Source: Terripilifer ovatus
GTDB lineage: Bacteria; Pseudomonadota; Alphaproteobacteria; Rhizobiales; Beijerinckiaceae
Assembly (NCBI GenBank): GCA_029222685.1
Contig: JARHVB010000059.1
Coordinates: forward strand, 81,545 to 145,544
DNA: 64,000 bases
Direction of reading: 5' to 3'
The position numbers and the translations under genes are program-made. Below the pieces are notes generated by a model. The model saw nothing but the letters and a program-made list of their open reading frames with translations, did no database searches and was not told where the DNA came from. Each line of letters begins with the position of its first letter. Positions within the stretch are counted from its first letter, which is position 1. Positions 35,621 through 45,292 of the stretch are shown here, piece after piece.

Positions 35621-36376
35621 ATGAAGAGTGCCGCCGCGCCCCGGCGTGGAGCCGGCCTGTCGTCCCTCGCGGTTCCCGCCGTCTTTGCCCTGCTGGCGCT
35701 GGCTTTGCTGGTGTCGCTCGGCGTCTGGCAATTGCATCGCCTGACCTGGAAGGAAGGCCTCCTGGCGCAGATCGACCAGCGCCTGAACGCCCCGGCGACG
35801 CCGCTGCCGCCGCGTGCGCAATGGCAGTCGCTGTCCCAGGAGAATGATGAATATCGCCATGTCAGCGTTACCGGCCGGTTCGAGCACGACAGCGAAGTCT
35901 ATGTCTTCCGCACCGCCGGCTCCGGCCTCGGCGAGGCCGGCTTCCTCGTGCTCACGCCGCTGCGCCTTGATGACGGCAGCCGCATCCTCGTCAATCGCGG
36001 CTTCGTGCCCGAGCGCCTGCGCGATCCTGCCACCCGCGCTGCCGGGCAGACGAGCGGCGACGTCACTGTCGCCGGCGCGCTGCGCTGGCCCGAGGAGCGC
36101 AATCTCTTCACGCCCGCCGACGAGCCGGCGCGGCGTGTCTGGTATACGCGCGATCCGGTCTCGATGGCGCGCGCCCTCAACTTGGCCGACCCCGCGCCGT
36201 TCTCGATCGATGCCGACGCTTCCGTCGATGAAGGCCAGCCGCTGCACGGCGGCGCCACCGTCGTAAGCCTGCGCAACGACCATCTCTCCTACGCGGTGAC
36301 ATGGTTCGGCCTCGCCGCGACGCTGGTCGGCGTCTTTGGCGTTTTCGCCTGGCGCAGGCTGAAACCCCAAAACTAA
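35621..36376 (+). CDS. SURF1 family cytochrome oxidase assembly protein
   Basis: Membrane protein helping insert heme A into subunit I. It has 251 residues, one helix at each end (about 16-34 and 222-242), and a periplasmic domain between. Family marks are LGVWQLHRLTWKEGLL, RHVSVTGRFEHDSEVYVF, GFLVLTPLRLDDGSRILVNRGF-like (about 105-127) and a closing NDHLSYAVTWFGLAATL. It overlaps the convergent methyltransferase gene by 4 bp at its 3' end. Confidence 0.95.
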   Translation: MKSAAAPRRGAGLSSLAVPAVFALLALALLVSLGVWQLHRLTWKEGLLAQIDQRLNAPATPLPPRAQWQSLSQENDEYRHVSVTGRFEHDSEVYVFRTAGSGLGEAGFLVLTPLRLDDGSRILVNRGFVPERLRDPATRAAGQTSGDVTVAGALRWPEERNLFTPADEPARRVWYTRDPVSMARALNLADPAPFSIDADASVDEGQPLHGGATVVSLRNDHLSYAVTWFGLAATLVGVFGVFAWRRLKPQN

Positions 36377-37662
36377 CCGAGCAGGCGGCCCTTGCGCTTC
36401 GCCCTTTGCTGCGGCTGTTTGCGGAATGTGGCGACCATTTCCACATGCGGCGAATGGCGGAACTGATCGAAGGGGATCACATCGCCGATCACATAGCCGC
36501 CCTCGATCAGGATGCGCGCATCGCGCGCGAAGGTTTGCGCGTTGCAGGACACGGCGACGATCAGCGGCACATGCGTCGCGGCGAAGGCGCGCGCCTGGAT
36601 ATCGGCGCCGGCACGCGGCGGATCGAACACCACGGCATCGAAATCCTTCAACTCGACGGGTGACAGCGGCCGGCGCACCAGGTCGCGCGTCTGCACCGTC
36701 ACCTGCTTGAGCCCGGTGGCGCGATGGGCGGCACGCGCCAGCGCGCCCAGCATGGCGGCATCGTTCTCCACTGCCAGCACTTTCGAGCGTTCCGCCAGCC
36801 GCAGGCTGAACGTGCCGACCCCGGCAAAGAGATCGGCAACAGACGCGGCTCCGTCGACAGCCTTGAGCACGAGATCGGCGAGGGTCCGCTCGCCTTTCTC
36901 GGTCGCCTGCAGGAAGGCGCCGGGTGGCGGCGACAAGGCGGCGCGGCCCATCTGCAACAGCGGCGGACGGATTTCGACCAGCGTTTCGCCGTGGTTGGAC
37001 AGGCGCGCCAGATCGAGGTCTCCGGCGAGCACGACGAGCTGCTGACGCAGCCGTCCGTCGAGCTTGCCGACGCCGCGCACGTCCACATCGAGGCCCGACA
37101 GCGTCGTCGTGACGAGAATGTCGAGCGGCTTGCCGGTCTGCGCCAGGGTCTGCGCCAGCCGCCGCGCCACCGCCGGCGCGCTCTTGAGGCCCGGCGCCAG
37201 GATCGGGCATTGGTCGATGCTGGCGATGTCATGGGCGCGCGCACGCATGAAGCCGAGGTCGATCGTCTGCCGGTTCAGGGCATCGTGGCGCACGCGTGCA
37301 TGAAAGGTGGCGCGCCGCCGCCCCTCGCCATGGGCATCGACGAGCGGCAGCACTTGCGCATCGACCTTCGCATGCGCCAGCGCCTGGACCACCAGATCGC
37401 GCTTCCATTCGCCATAGGGCTGCGGCGCCAGGGCCTGCACAGCGCAGCCGCCGCAATCGCCAAAGTATTCGCAGAACGGTTCGACCCGATCGGGGCTGGG
37501 CTCGACGATTTCGACGATTTGGCCGCGTTCGCCGTCGACTTCGGCACGCAGCACATCGCCGGGCAGTCCGTAGGGAACGTAAACCGGGCCGGCCTCGTCG
37601 TGGCCGACACCTTCGCCGCGCTGGCCGAGTTTGTCTATTCTGAGCGTGTGGGTCTGGAACAT
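36373..37662 (-). CDS. Class I SAM RNA methyltransferase, TrmA/RlmD family (m5U)
   Basis: Iron-sulfur RNA methyltransferase making 5-methyluridine in rRNA or tRNA. It has 429 residues: an N-terminal TRAM-like domain (1-58), a [4Fe-4S] cluster site (Cys64, Cys70, Cys73, in CEYFGDCGGC, and a later DQCPIL), and a C-terminal SAM fold with VADLFAGVGTFSLRLAE. FDAVVFDPPRAGAD and the catalytic AVSCNAQTFARDA follow. Rlm or Trm specificity cannot be decided by eye. tlyA lies 8 bp upstream on the same strand. Confidence 0.93.
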   Translation of the reverse strand: MFQTHTLRIDKLGQRGEGVGHDEAGPVYVPYGLPGDVLRAEVDGERGQIVEIVEPSPDRVEPFCEYFGDCGGCAVQALAPQPYGEWKRDLVVQALAHAKVDAQVLPLVDAHGEGRRRATFHARVRHDALNRQTIDLGFMRARAHDIASIDQCPILAPGLKSAPAVARRLAQTLAQTGKPLDILVTTTLSGLDVDVRGVGKLDGRLRQQLVVLAGDLDLARLSNHGETLVEIRPPLLQMGRAALSPPPGAFLQATEKGERTLADLVLKAVDGAASVADLFAGVGTFSLRLAERSKVLAVENDAAMLGALARAAHRATGLKQVTVQTRDLVRRPLSPVELKDFDAVVFDPPRAGADIQARAFAATHVPLIVAVSCNAQTFARDARILIEGGYVIGDVIPFDQFRHSPHVEMVATFRKQPQQRAKRKGRLLG

Positions 37663-37670
37663 GGCCCTGC

Positions 37671-38417
37671 CTAGCCCAGTTCCGCGCCCAGCAGAAACTC
37701 CTTATTGCCGTCGCCGCCCTCGATGGGTGACGGAATGAGGCCGATGCACCGCCAGCCGAGCTTTTCGACCAGCGCCGTTACATTGGCGCAGACCTCCTCG
37801 TGGACGCGCTGGTCGCGGACGACGCCCTTGCTGACCCGCGCCGGCCCGGCCTCGAACTGCGGTTTGACGAGCAGCACGGCCTGAGCGCCGGGCGCAGCCA
37901 GCGCGAAAACCTTCGGCAGGACAAGCGCCAGCGAGATGAAGCTGACGTCGCAGACCAGAAGCTGCGGCAGGTCTACGACGCCCTCCGCATCCATGAAATC
38001 CGCCGCCGTCAGGTTGCGGGCGTCGAACCCCTCGCGCATCGTCACGCGCGGGTCGTCGCGCACCCTGGCGTGCAACTGCCCGTGGCCGACATCCACCGCA
38101 TGGACGCGCCTGGCGCCGCGATCGAGCAGGACCTGCGTAAAGCCGCCGGTTGACGCGCCGATATCGAGGCAGACCTTGCCGTTCGGGTCGAAGCCGAAGG
38201 CGTCGAGCGCCGCCACCAGCTTCAGCCCGCCGCGCGACACCCAGGGGTGGGGCGCGCTGGCGCGGATCTGCGCCCCGTCCGCGATTTCCTCCGAGGGTTT
38301 GCGCACCGGCCTGCCGTCGGCGAACACTAGGCCGCTCTCGATGGCAGCCCGCGCCCGGGCACGGCTTTCGAAAAAGCCATGCTCGACAAGGAAAAGATCG
38401 GCGCGTCTGCGGGTCAA
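37671..38417 (-). CDS. tlyA: TlyA family rRNA (cytidine-2'-O)-methyltransferase
   Basis: A 248-residue protein with an N-terminal S4 RNA-binding domain (RRADLFLVEHGFFESRARARAAIESGLVFADGRPV region, 3-37) and an FtsJ-like Rossmann domain with CLDIGASTGGFTQVLLDRGA near 79. The conserved LVCDVSFISLALVLP and LLVKPQFEAG follow. Family members methylate 16S and/or 23S rRNA; some are also called hemolysins. It forms a two-gene unit with the TrmA-like gene. Confidence 0.95.
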   Translation of the reverse strand: MTRRRADLFLVEHGFFESRARARAAIESGLVFADGRPVRKPSEEIADGAQIRASAPHPWVSRGGLKLVAALDAFGFDPNGKVCLDIGASTGGFTQVLLDRGARRVHAVDVGHGQLHARVRDDPRVTMREGFDARNLTAADFMDAEGVVDLPQLLVCDVSFISLALVLPKVFALAAPGAQAVLLVKPQFEAGPARVSKGVVRDQRVHEEVCANVTALVEKLGWRCIGLIPSPIEGGDGNKEFLLGAELG

Positions 38418-38510
38418 TGGGTGCTCCAGCTCAGGCAGGGCCTCAGCCTTGCCGTCCCGTCGCCGGCTTTATATGTCTGCTGGACCGATAGCAAAACCCA
38501 CAGCCGACAG

Positions 38511-38714
38511 ATGAACGACGACAAAAAGCCGGAAAATCACGGTGCTTCCGTGCCGCTTTCGCCGGAAAAGCTCAGGGCTGCCGAGGCGCGCGCGGCGAGG
38601 CGGGCCCAGGCCCTGCGCGACAATCTCAAACGTCGCAAGGAGCAGGCCCGCGGCCGCAGGCAGTCTGGGGTGTCCCTTGGGGCGTCATCCGAAAGTTCGC
38701 GGGAAGAAAGCTGA
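38511..38714 (+). CDS. Small charged protein of unknown function
   Basis: A 67-residue, strongly charged protein ([20 protein letters not shown] then [22 protein letters not shown]). It is probably mostly helical, with acidic start and basic centre. Small proteins with this LSPEALRAAEERRAR-like character are common before murA in this order. ATG 38511 fits; the longer reading runs through the opposite-strand tlyA. No function is known. Confidence 0.75.
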   Translation: MNDDKKPENHGASVPLSPEKLRAAEARAARRAQALRDNLKRRKEQARGRRQSGVSLGASSESSREES

Positions 38715-38871
38715 TTTCCCCGCCGGACCATCCCGGATTTATGCTAAACAACAAGATTACCGGCACGATTCCCGACGTCCGAACGTCCTGATCGTGCGAA
38801 TTGTTACCGCCGTCGCGCCCGCTTTTCCGCATTTCCAACGAAGGCGCAGATGCTCTGGTGTGAGAGGACAT

Positions 38872-40167
38872 ATGGACCGAATTCGCATTGTCGGTGGACA
38901 GAAACTGAACGGCACGATCCCGATTTCCGGCGCCAAGAACGCGGCGCTTCCCCTGATGATCGCCTCGCTCTTGACCAACGAGACGCTGGTGCTTGAGAAC
39001 GTGCCGCGTCTCGCCGACGTGCGCATGCTGATCCGCATTCTCGGCAATCACGGCGTCGATCACATGATCGACGGCAAGCGCTCGGGCGACACCACCCATG
39101 CCGGCCAGACCATTCGCTTCACCGCCCGCGAGATCGTCGACACGACTGCGCCCTATGAACTCGTGTCGCGCATGCGCGCCAGCTTCTGGGTGCTGGCGCC
39201 GCTCGTCGCCCGCATGGGCGAAGCAAAGGTTTCGCTGCCGGGCGGCTGCGCCATCGGCACGCGACCGGTCGACTTCCTGCTGATGGCGATGGAAAAGCTT
39301 GGCGCGCAGATCGATATCGAATCCGGCTACGCCATCGCGCGCGCGCCCAAGGGCCTGCGCGGCGCCGAGATCGTGTTTCCAAAGGTCACCGTCGGTGGCA
39401 CCCATACGGCGCTGATGGGCGCCGTGCTGGCCCATGGCGACACGCTGATCAAGAACGCGGCCTGCGAACCCGAAGTCGCCGATCTTGCCGACTGCCTCAT
39501 CAAGATGGGCGCGAAAATCAAGGGCGCCGGAACTTCCGAGATCGAGATTTCCGGCGTCGGCTCCCTGCAGGGCGCCCAGCACGCCGTATTGCCCGACCGT
39601 ATCGAGGCCGGCACCTTTGCCATGGCCGCGGCGATGGCGGGCGGCGATGTCTTTCTTGAGAATGTGCGGCCGGAACTGCTGCAGTCGGCGCTCGACCATA
39701 TCGTTTCGGCCGGGGCGACGGTGACGTCCAACAATCACGGCATCCGCATCCAGCGCAATGGCTCAGGGCTTCAGCCGGTGGACGTCACGACCGATCCGTT
39801 CCCCGGTTTTCCGACCGATCTGCAGGCCCAGTTCATGGCACTGATGACGCGGGCCAAGGGCACGTCGCGAATCACTGAGACGATTTTCGAAAACCGCTTC
39901 ATGCACGTCCAGGAACTGGCCCGTCTCGGCGCCAAAATCCGCCTTGAGGGCGATACGGCCGTTGTCGAGGGCGTGCCGAAACTGACTGGCGCCCCGGTCA
40001 TGGCCACCGATCTGCGCGCCTCCGTCTCGCTGGTGATCGGCGCTCTGGTGGCCGACGGGGAGACCACGGTCCACCGCGTTTACCACCTCGATCGCGGCTT
40101 CGAGCGGCTGGAGCAGAAACTCAACGGTTGCGGCGCCATTCTCGAGCGGTTGAGCGATCCGGGCTGA
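38872..40167 (+). CDS. murA: UDP-N-acetylglucosamine 1-carboxyvinyltransferase
   Basis: First committed enzyme of peptidoglycan synthesis; it adds enolpyruvate to UDP-GlcNAc and is the fosfomycin target. It has 431 residues. Lys22 and Asn23 (SGAKNAAL) bind substrate, and the catalytic Cys126 is in [14 protein letters not shown]. Cys here predicts fosfomycin sensitivity of the enzyme. [13 protein letters not shown] is typical. ATG 38872 starts the conserved MDRIRIVGG; the frame upstream is non-coding. Confidence 0.98.
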   Translation: MDRIRIVGGQKLNGTIPISGAKNAALPLMIASLLTNETLVLENVPRLADVRMLIRILGNHGVDHMIDGKRSGDTTHAGQTIRFTAREIVDTTAPYELVSRMRASFWVLAPLVARMGEAKVSLPGGCAIGTRPVDFLLMAMEKLGAQIDIESGYAIARAPKGLRGAEIVFPKVTVGGTHTALMGAVLAHGDTLIKNAACEPEVADLADCLIKMGAKIKGAGTSEIEISGVGSLQGAQHAVLPDRIEAGTFAMAAAMAGGDVFLENVRPELLQSALDHIVSAGATVTSNNHGIRIQRNGSGLQPVDVTTDPFPGFPTDLQAQFMALMTRAKGTSRITETIFENRFMHVQELARLGAKIRLEGDTAVVEGVPKLTGAPVMATDLRASVSLVIGALVADGETTVHRVYHLDRGFERLEQKLNGCGAILERLSDPG

Positions 40168-40198
40168 CGATTGCGGAATCCCCGGATCTTGGCCGATA

Positions 40199-40221
40199 AT
40201 GCCGGCAACCAAAGCCGGCAT
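40199..40221. repeat. Hairpin between murA and DUF2948 gene
   Basis: ATGCCGGC (40199-40206) and GCCGGCAT (40214-40221) enclose a 7-base loop in the 89-bp gap after murA. No T run follows, so it is a weak terminator at best, or an mRNA 3'-end stabiliser. Confidence 0.45.
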
Positions 40222-40256
40222 CATCGTATTGCAAGACATCGGGGAATTGGAACAAC

Positions 40257-40721
40257 ATGACAGCCCCAGCAGACACCTCACCCCCGCCGTTGCGGCTCAT
40301 GGCCGTCGATCGCGAGGACCTCGAAATCCTGTCGACCAGCATGCAGGACGCAATCGTCCGTGTCGCCGACATGACCTTCGTTCCGGCGCAGAAACGGTTC
40401 GCCCTTCTGGGCTGCCGGTTCGACTGGCTGGCGGCGGCCGAAGGCCGCGTCGAGCGCGCCAGGGCAGGCCTGCATTTCGACTATGTGACCCGGGCCACGC
40501 GGTCGGGTTTCGACCAGGCCAACGGCGATACGATCCTCAATCTGCTGGGCATCGTCTTTGAGGAAAGCGAAGCGCCGGGCGGCACGGTCGAACTGGTCTT
40601 CTCGGCCAATGCCGCCATCAGGCTTGAGGTCGAATGCATCGACGCGCAATTGCGCGATCTCGGCGACAGATGGCAGGCCCGCGGCACGCCCGGCCATCCG
40701 GGCTGCGGCGGCGACGATTAG
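40257..40721 (+). CDS. DUF2948 family protein
   Basis: A 154-residue soluble protein of the DUF2948 family, found almost only in alphaproteobacteria between murA and hisD. Marks are LRLMAVDREDLEILSTSMQD, VADMTFVPAQKRFALLGCRFDW and a closing AIRLEVECIDAQLRDLG. No function is known. Its place in the conserved murA-DUF2948-hisD-UPF0262 order suggests common transcription. Confidence 0.93.
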   Translation: MTAPADTSPPPLRLMAVDREDLEILSTSMQDAIVRVADMTFVPAQKRFALLGCRFDWLAAAEGRVERARAGLHFDYVTRATRSGFDQANGDTILNLLGIVFEESEAPGGTVELVFSANAAIRLEVECIDAQLRDLGDRWQARGTPGHPGCGGDD

Positions 40722-40781
40722 GATCGCGCTTCAAGAGCGGCTGCTGTCGTCCGACCCGGCACAATTTACGGAGTGAATGGA

Positions 40782-42077
40782 ATGCCCTTGCGGCTGAATA
40801 TGCGTGAGACCGGGTTCGAGCAGAAGTTCAATGCGCTTCTCGCCATGAAGCGCGAAGTGTCCGAAGATGTCGACAGCGCGGCACGCACGATCATCGAGGA
40901 TGTGATCGCCCGCGGCGATGCGGCGCTGATCGACCTGTCGCAGAAATTCGATCGTGTCGACCTGGCGAAGATGGGACTGCGCGTCGGCGCGGCCGACATC
41001 AAGGCGGCCATTGCCGCCTGCGACGCCGACGCCCTGGCCGCGTTGAAACTCGCCCATGCACGCATCGTCGCCTTTCATCAGCGCCAGAAACCGTCCGACC
41101 TGCGTTTCACCGATGCCGAGGGCGTCGAACTCGGCTGGCGCTGGAGCGCGATCGAAGCCGTCGGCCTTTATGTTCCCGGCGGCACGGCCAGCTATCCCTC
41201 GTCAGTGCTGATGAATGCCGCACCGGCGAAAGTCGCCGGCGTGCCGCGCATCGTCATGGTCGTTCCGGCGCCAGGCGGCGTCATCAATCCGCTCGTGCTC
41301 GCCGCCGCCGATCTCGCCGGCGTCGATGAGGTCTATCGCGTCGGCGGCGCTCAGGCTGTCGCCGCGCTCGCCTACGGCACCGCGACCATCGCGCCCGTCG
41401 CCAAGATCGTCGGACCCGGCAATGCTTTTGTGGCCGCCGCCAAGCGGCGCGTCTTCGGCAAGGTCGGCATCGACATGATCGCCGGTCCCTCGGAAGTGCT
41501 GGTCCTCGCCGACAAATCCGCCAATGCCGCCTGGATCGCGGCAGACCTTCTGGCGCAGGCCGAACATGACACAGCGGCGCAGTCGCTGCTCATCACTGAC
41601 GACAAGGACCTTGCGGACGATGTGGTGCACGCCGTCGAGCACCAGCTTGCGCTCCTGCCGCGCAAGGACATCGCCGGCGCCAGCTGGCGCGACTTCGGCG
41701 CCATCATCCTGTGCGACAGGCTCGGCGACGCGATTGCACTCGCCGACCGCATCGCGCCCGAACATCTCGAAATCATGGCGGAAGATGCCGAGGCGCTGGC
41801 CACGCGCGTGCGCAATGCGGGCGCCATCTTCCTCGGCGGCCATACGCCCGAAGCCATCGGCGACTATGTGGGCGGTTCCAATCATGTGCTGCCGACTGCG
41901 CGCTCGGCGCGCTTTTCGTCCGGCCTCGGCGTGCTCGATTTCATGAAGCGCACCTCCATCCTCAAATGCACGTCCGAGAGCCTGCGTGTGCTGGGACCGG
42001 CGGCGATCGCGCTCGGCAAGGCCGAAGGCCTCGATGCCCATGCCCGCTCCGTCGCCATCAGGCTGAATCTCGGATGA
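40782..42077 (+). CDS. hisD: Histidinol dehydrogenase
   Basis: Last step of histidine synthesis: two-step oxidation of histidinol to histidine with NAD and zinc. It has 431 residues from ATG 40782, with GGAG 8 bp before it; a GTG at 40773 is less likely. Marks are GLYVPGGTASYPSSVLMNAAP, IVGPGNAFVAAAKRRVFG, GPSEVLVLAD and AEHDTAAQSLL (Gln/His metal ligand region). The UPF0262 gene starts 3 bp after its stop. No other his gene is nearby. Confidence 0.98.
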   Translation: MPLRLNMRETGFEQKFNALLAMKREVSEDVDSAARTIIEDVIARGDAALIDLSQKFDRVDLAKMGLRVGAADIKAAIAACDADALAALKLAHARIVAFHQRQKPSDLRFTDAEGVELGWRWSAIEAVGLYVPGGTASYPSSVLMNAAPAKVAGVPRIVMVVPAPGGVINPLVLAAADLAGVDEVYRVGGAQAVAALAYGTATIAPVAKIVGPGNAFVAAAKRRVFGKVGIDMIAGPSEVLVLADKSANAAWIAADLLAQAEHDTAAQSLLITDDKDLADDVVHAVEHQLALLPRKDIAGASWRDFGAIILCDRLGDAIALADRIAPEHLEIMAEDAEALATRVRNAGAIFLGGHTPEAIGDYVGGSNHVLPTARSARFSSGLGVLDFMKRTSILKCTSESLRVLGPAAIALGKAEGLDAHARSVAIRLNLG

Positions 42078-42080
42078 GCC

Positions 42081-42563
42081 ATGGGCGCTGAGGCGAACTC
42101 GCAAAGGCTCGTATCCGTCACGCTCGACGATGCCTCCATCGGGCGCGGCAATGCGGATCAGGAGCACGAGCGCCTGATCGCCATCTACGATCTTGTCGAA
42201 GAAAATACGTTCGGCGTGCCGGGACGCAAGGATGGGCCCTATTCGCTGCACATCTCGATCGTCGACAAGAAGGTCGCGCTCGATATCCGCACGAAGGACG
42301 GTGACAGCGTCGTCGTCCACATCGTTTCGCTGATGCCGTTCCGCCGCATCCTCAAGGATTATTTCGCGGTGTGCGAAAGCTATTACGCGGCCATCCGCAC
42401 CGCGACGCCGGCGCAGATCGAAGCCATCGACATGGGACGCAGGGGCTTGCACAACGACGGCGCCCATCTTCTGGCTGAACGGCTGAAGGGCAAGATCGAA
42501 TGCGATTTCAACACGGCTCGCCGCCTGTTCACCCTCTTGACCGCTCTGCACTGGAAGGGCTGA
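42081..42563 (+). CDS. UPF0262 family protein
   Basis: A 160-residue soluble protein of UPF0262, an alphaproteobacterial family usually found right after hisD. It has ERLIAIYDLVEENTFGVPG, GPYSLHISIVDKKVALDIRT and FNTARRLFTLLTALHWKG at the end. The function is unknown. It starts 3 bp after hisD and precedes a phosphatase-like gene by 54 bp. Confidence 0.95.
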   Translation: MGAEANSQRLVSVTLDDASIGRGNADQEHERLIAIYDLVEENTFGVPGRKDGPYSLHISIVDKKVALDIRTKDGDSVVVHIVSLMPFRRILKDYFAVCESYYAAIRTATPAQIEAIDMGRRGLHNDGAHLLAERLKGKIECDFNTARRLFTLLTALHWKG

Positions 42564-42617
42564 GCGCATGTCGCCGATGCAGCAAACGCCGCCGGAACGC
42601 ATCGTGAGAAAAATGCA

Positions 42618-43094
42618 ATGAGCGGCGTCAGAAATGACGGCGACCAGGCTGCGGCTACGGCGGGCAAGCGGCCGCAGTCCATCCTGTTCGCCTGCACGCT
42701 CAATTCGGTGCGCTCGCCCATGGCGGAAGCGATCGGCAGAAGCCTGTTCTCGCGCGAGGTGTTCTTCGCATCGGCCGGCGTGCGCGCCGGCGAACTCGAT
42801 CCCTTCGCCGTGGCGGCAATGGCGGAAATCGGCATCGATATCTCCAGACACGTACCGCATGCGTTCGGCGATCTGGATGACGACAATTTCGACATGATCG
42901 TCAGCCTGTCGCCGGAAGCCCATCACAGCGCGCTCGAATATACCCGCACCATGGCGGTCGAAGCGCTGTACTGGCCGACGATCGATCCGACCGCCGTGCA
43001 GGGCTCGCGCGAGCAAAGGCTTGACGCTTACCGGGGCGTCCGCGACGGCCTGCTAAAGCGGATCACCGAATTGCTTGGCAGCAGAGTTATTTAG
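42618..43094 (+). CDS. Low-molecular-weight phosphatase family protein
   Basis: A 158-residue protein of the low-molecular-weight tyrosine phosphatase/arsenate reductase fold. The P-loop CX5RS is intact: Cys26, Arg32, Ser33 in FACTLNSVRSPMAEA. The DIDISRHVPHAFG-type and FDMIVSLSPEAHH segments follow. The usual DP acid motif is not obvious, and YWPTIDPTAVQGSREQ takes its place (Asp near 119). Its position after hisD-UPF0262 is conserved in the order. The substrate is unknown. Confidence 0.9.
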   Translation: MSGVRNDGDQAAATAGKRPQSILFACTLNSVRSPMAEAIGRSLFSREVFFASAGVRAGELDPFAVAAMAEIGIDISRHVPHAFGDLDDDNFDMIVSLSPEAHHSALEYTRTMAVEALYWPTIDPTAVQGSREQRLDAYRGVRDGLLKRITELLGSRVI

Positions 43095-43162
43095 CGGAAA
43101 CGCGATATTGCCGCAATTGATCGCCACTTGACACCTGTCGGCCCGCAGGAGCAATTGCCCTC

Positions 43163-44119
43163 ATGTCCGAACGCCCGAAACTGCATCTCCTGCTGTGCGC
43201 CCCGCGTGGTTTCTGCGCCGGGGTCATGCGCGCCATCGATACGGTGGAGCGGGCGCTGGAGCTGCATGGCGCGCCGGTCTATGTCCGCCATGAGATCGTG
43301 CACAACAAATATGTTGTCGAAAGCCTGCGCAACAAAGGTGCGATCTTCGTCGACAGTCTCGACGAGATTCCGCCAACCGGCGCGCCGGTGATCTTCTCCG
43401 CCCATGGCGTCCCCAAGGCCGTGCCGGAGGCTGCCCGCGGACGCAATTTCCTCACCATCGACGCCACCTGTCCGCTCGTCACCAAGGTCCATCGCGAGGC
43501 CGAGATCCACAGCCGCCGCGGCCGCACCGTCATCCTCATCGGCCATGCCGGCCATCCCGAGGTCGAAGGCACGATGGGGCAATTGCCGGACGGCGCGGTG
43601 CTGCTGGTCGAGACGGTGGCCGATGTCGAACGTCTGCAGCCGCCCGATCCGGATAATCTCGCCTGGGCAACGCAGACGACCTTGTCGGTCGATGATACGC
43701 GCGACATCGTCGAGGCGCTGTCGCGCAGGTTCCCCGGCATTATCGGCCCGCACAAGGAAGACATCTGCTATGCCACAACGAACCGCCAGGAAGCAGTCAA
43801 GGCGGTGGCCGCCCGCAGCGAGGCAATGATCGTTGTCGGCGCGCCCAACTCGTCCAATTCGCTGCGCCTGCGCGAAGTCGCCGAGCGCGCCGGCTGCAAG
43901 GTGTCCCTGCTGGTCCAGCGCGCCGCCGACATCGACTGGCAGGCTTTGACGGACATCACCCGCGTCGGCCTCTCGGCCGGCGCCTCGGCGCCGGAAGTGC
44001 TGGTCGAGGAAATCATCGAAGCCTTCCGCGCGCGCTATGACGTGAGCGTCGAGACGGTGACGACGGCGCAGGAAAGCGTCCACTTCCCGCCGCCGCGCGA
44101 ACTGCGCGTGAAGGCGTAA
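43163..44119 (+). CDS. ispH: 4-hydroxy-3-methylbut-2-enyl diphosphate reductase
   Basis: Final enzyme of the MEP isoprenoid pathway; it reduces HMBPP to IPP and DMAPP. It has 318 residues. Iron-sulfur ligands are Cys18 (PRGFCAGV), Cys103 (DATCPLV) and Cys202 ([10 protein letters not shown]). HGVPK and [10 protein letters not shown] are substrate-binding signatures. In many relatives it follows SURF1 directly; here a block of other genes lies between. Confidence 0.98.
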   Translation: MSERPKLHLLLCAPRGFCAGVMRAIDTVERALELHGAPVYVRHEIVHNKYVVESLRNKGAIFVDSLDEIPPTGAPVIFSAHGVPKAVPEAARGRNFLTIDATCPLVTKVHREAEIHSRRGRTVILIGHAGHPEVEGTMGQLPDGAVLLVETVADVERLQPPDPDNLAWATQTTLSVDDTRDIVEALSRRFPGIIGPHKEDICYATTNRQEAVKAVAARSEAMIVVGAPNSSNSLRLREVAERAGCKVSLLVQRAADIDWQALTDITRVGLSAGASAPEVLVEEIIEAFRARYDVSVETVTTAQESVHFPPPRELRVKA

Positions 44120-44133
44120 GCGCTGCAGTCCTT

Positions 44134-44261
44134 GTCATTCCCGACGCGCGAAGCGCGAGCGGGAAACCAGGTCTTGCAGCGCGTCAATGTCTGCAGGCGT
44201 CGAGGCGCTCAGTCATCAGGTCTGGATCCCGCTCGCCTGCCGCGCAGGCGTCGGGGATGAC
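44134..44261. repeat. Pair of REP-like elements in opposite orientation
   Basis: GTCATTCCCGACGCGCGAAG..GCGGGAAACCAG at 44134-44170 and CTGGATCCCGCTCGCCTGCC..GTCGGGGATGAC at 44222-44261 are mirror members of the window's main repeat family. They can pair with each other. They lie between convergent ispH and the EamA gene. Confidence 0.75.
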
Positions 44262-44267
44262 AGTGCT

Positions 44268-45191
44268 CTACCCATTGATCAACAGCACGATCCCGCCGAC
44301 GATCAGCGCCATGCCGAGATATTCGCGGCCGCTGGTGCCCTGGCGGAACATGCGTCGCGTCACCACTTGCGCCATCGGCACTTCCAGCAGCGCCAGGGTG
44401 CGCACGGCGGCGGCCGACGTCAGGGTGAAGGCCATCAGCCAGAGCTGCGAGGCGAGTGCACCCATGGCGCCGGCAAACAGCGACTTGCGCCAGTTCATTG
44501 CAATCGCCTTCAGCAGCGGCCGGTCGAACAGGCCGAGCCAGGCCAGGATAATTCCGCATTGCATGGTCTGCGCCGCCAGCAGCGCCGTCGTGGCGATGAT
44601 GAAGACGTTCTCGCCGGCAAGCCCGATCAACCCGCCGCGGTAGCACGTCGCCGACAGGGCGAAGAAGGCGCCGCCGAGCAGGCCGAGCGCCGCCGACTGC
44701 CATTCCGTCTCGGGCGCCTTGCCGGAAACTGCACGCGGCCACGACATCAGCATCACGCCGGCGGTGGCGATGACCACCGCAGCCGCAACCGCCAGGCTGG
44801 GCGTCTCGTGCAGGAACAGCACGCCGAAAATCGCGATGATGACTGGCTCGGTCTTCGTATAGGCGGTGATGACGACGAAGGAGCGCACCTTCATGCCGGC
44901 CAGCATCAGGCCGGTGGCGAAGGCCTGGGCGCCGGCGCCTGCGAGCAGCCAGAGCAGGCTCGTCACCGTCATCTGCGGCGCATGAAAGCCGATGATCCGC
45001 GTTTCGACGACATAGAGCGCGGCGATGAACGGCAGGCTGAACAGAAATCGCACATGGGTCGCCCCGGCGGTGCCGAGCACGGCGACAAGGTCCCGCTGCA
45101 TGACATTGCGGGCGGTCTGCGCTGCCGAGGCGCAGATGGTCAGGAAAGCCCAGGCCCAACCTCCGATCCATGCCGAAATGCTCAGAAGCAT
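44268..45191 (-). CDS. EamA/DMT family transporter
   Basis: A 307-residue inner-membrane protein with about ten helices in two repeated EamA halves. LAGAGAQAFATGLMLAGMKV and a later ALLEVPMAQVVTRRMF (end of the second repeat) mark it. It is probably an exporter of metabolites or amino acids; the substrate is unknown. It starts at ATG 45191, 101 bp from the divergent thrB. It ends in a short LIVGGIVLLING. Confidence 0.92.
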   Translation of the reverse strand: MLLSISAWIGGWAWAFLTICASAAQTARNVMQRDLVAVLGTAGATHVRFLFSLPFIAALYVVETRIIGFHAPQMTVTSLLWLLAGAGAQAFATGLMLAGMKVRSFVVITAYTKTEPVIIAIFGVLFLHETPSLAVAAAVVIATAGVMLMSWPRAVSGKAPETEWQSAALGLLGGAFFALSATCYRGGLIGLAGENVFIIATTALLAAQTMQCGIILAWLGLFDRPLLKAIAMNWRKSLFAGAMGALASQLWLMAFTLTSAAAVRTLALLEVPMAQVVTRRMFRQGTSGREYLGMALIVGGIVLLING

Positions 45192-45292
45192 AGATGTTTT
45201 GCCTTTCGGCGCGTTTGACCTCGTTCGCCGGCGTGGCTAACACGGTTGCGAGCGCCGGGCAAAATGGGCGGCGCTGCTGGATCAAAAGGGCC

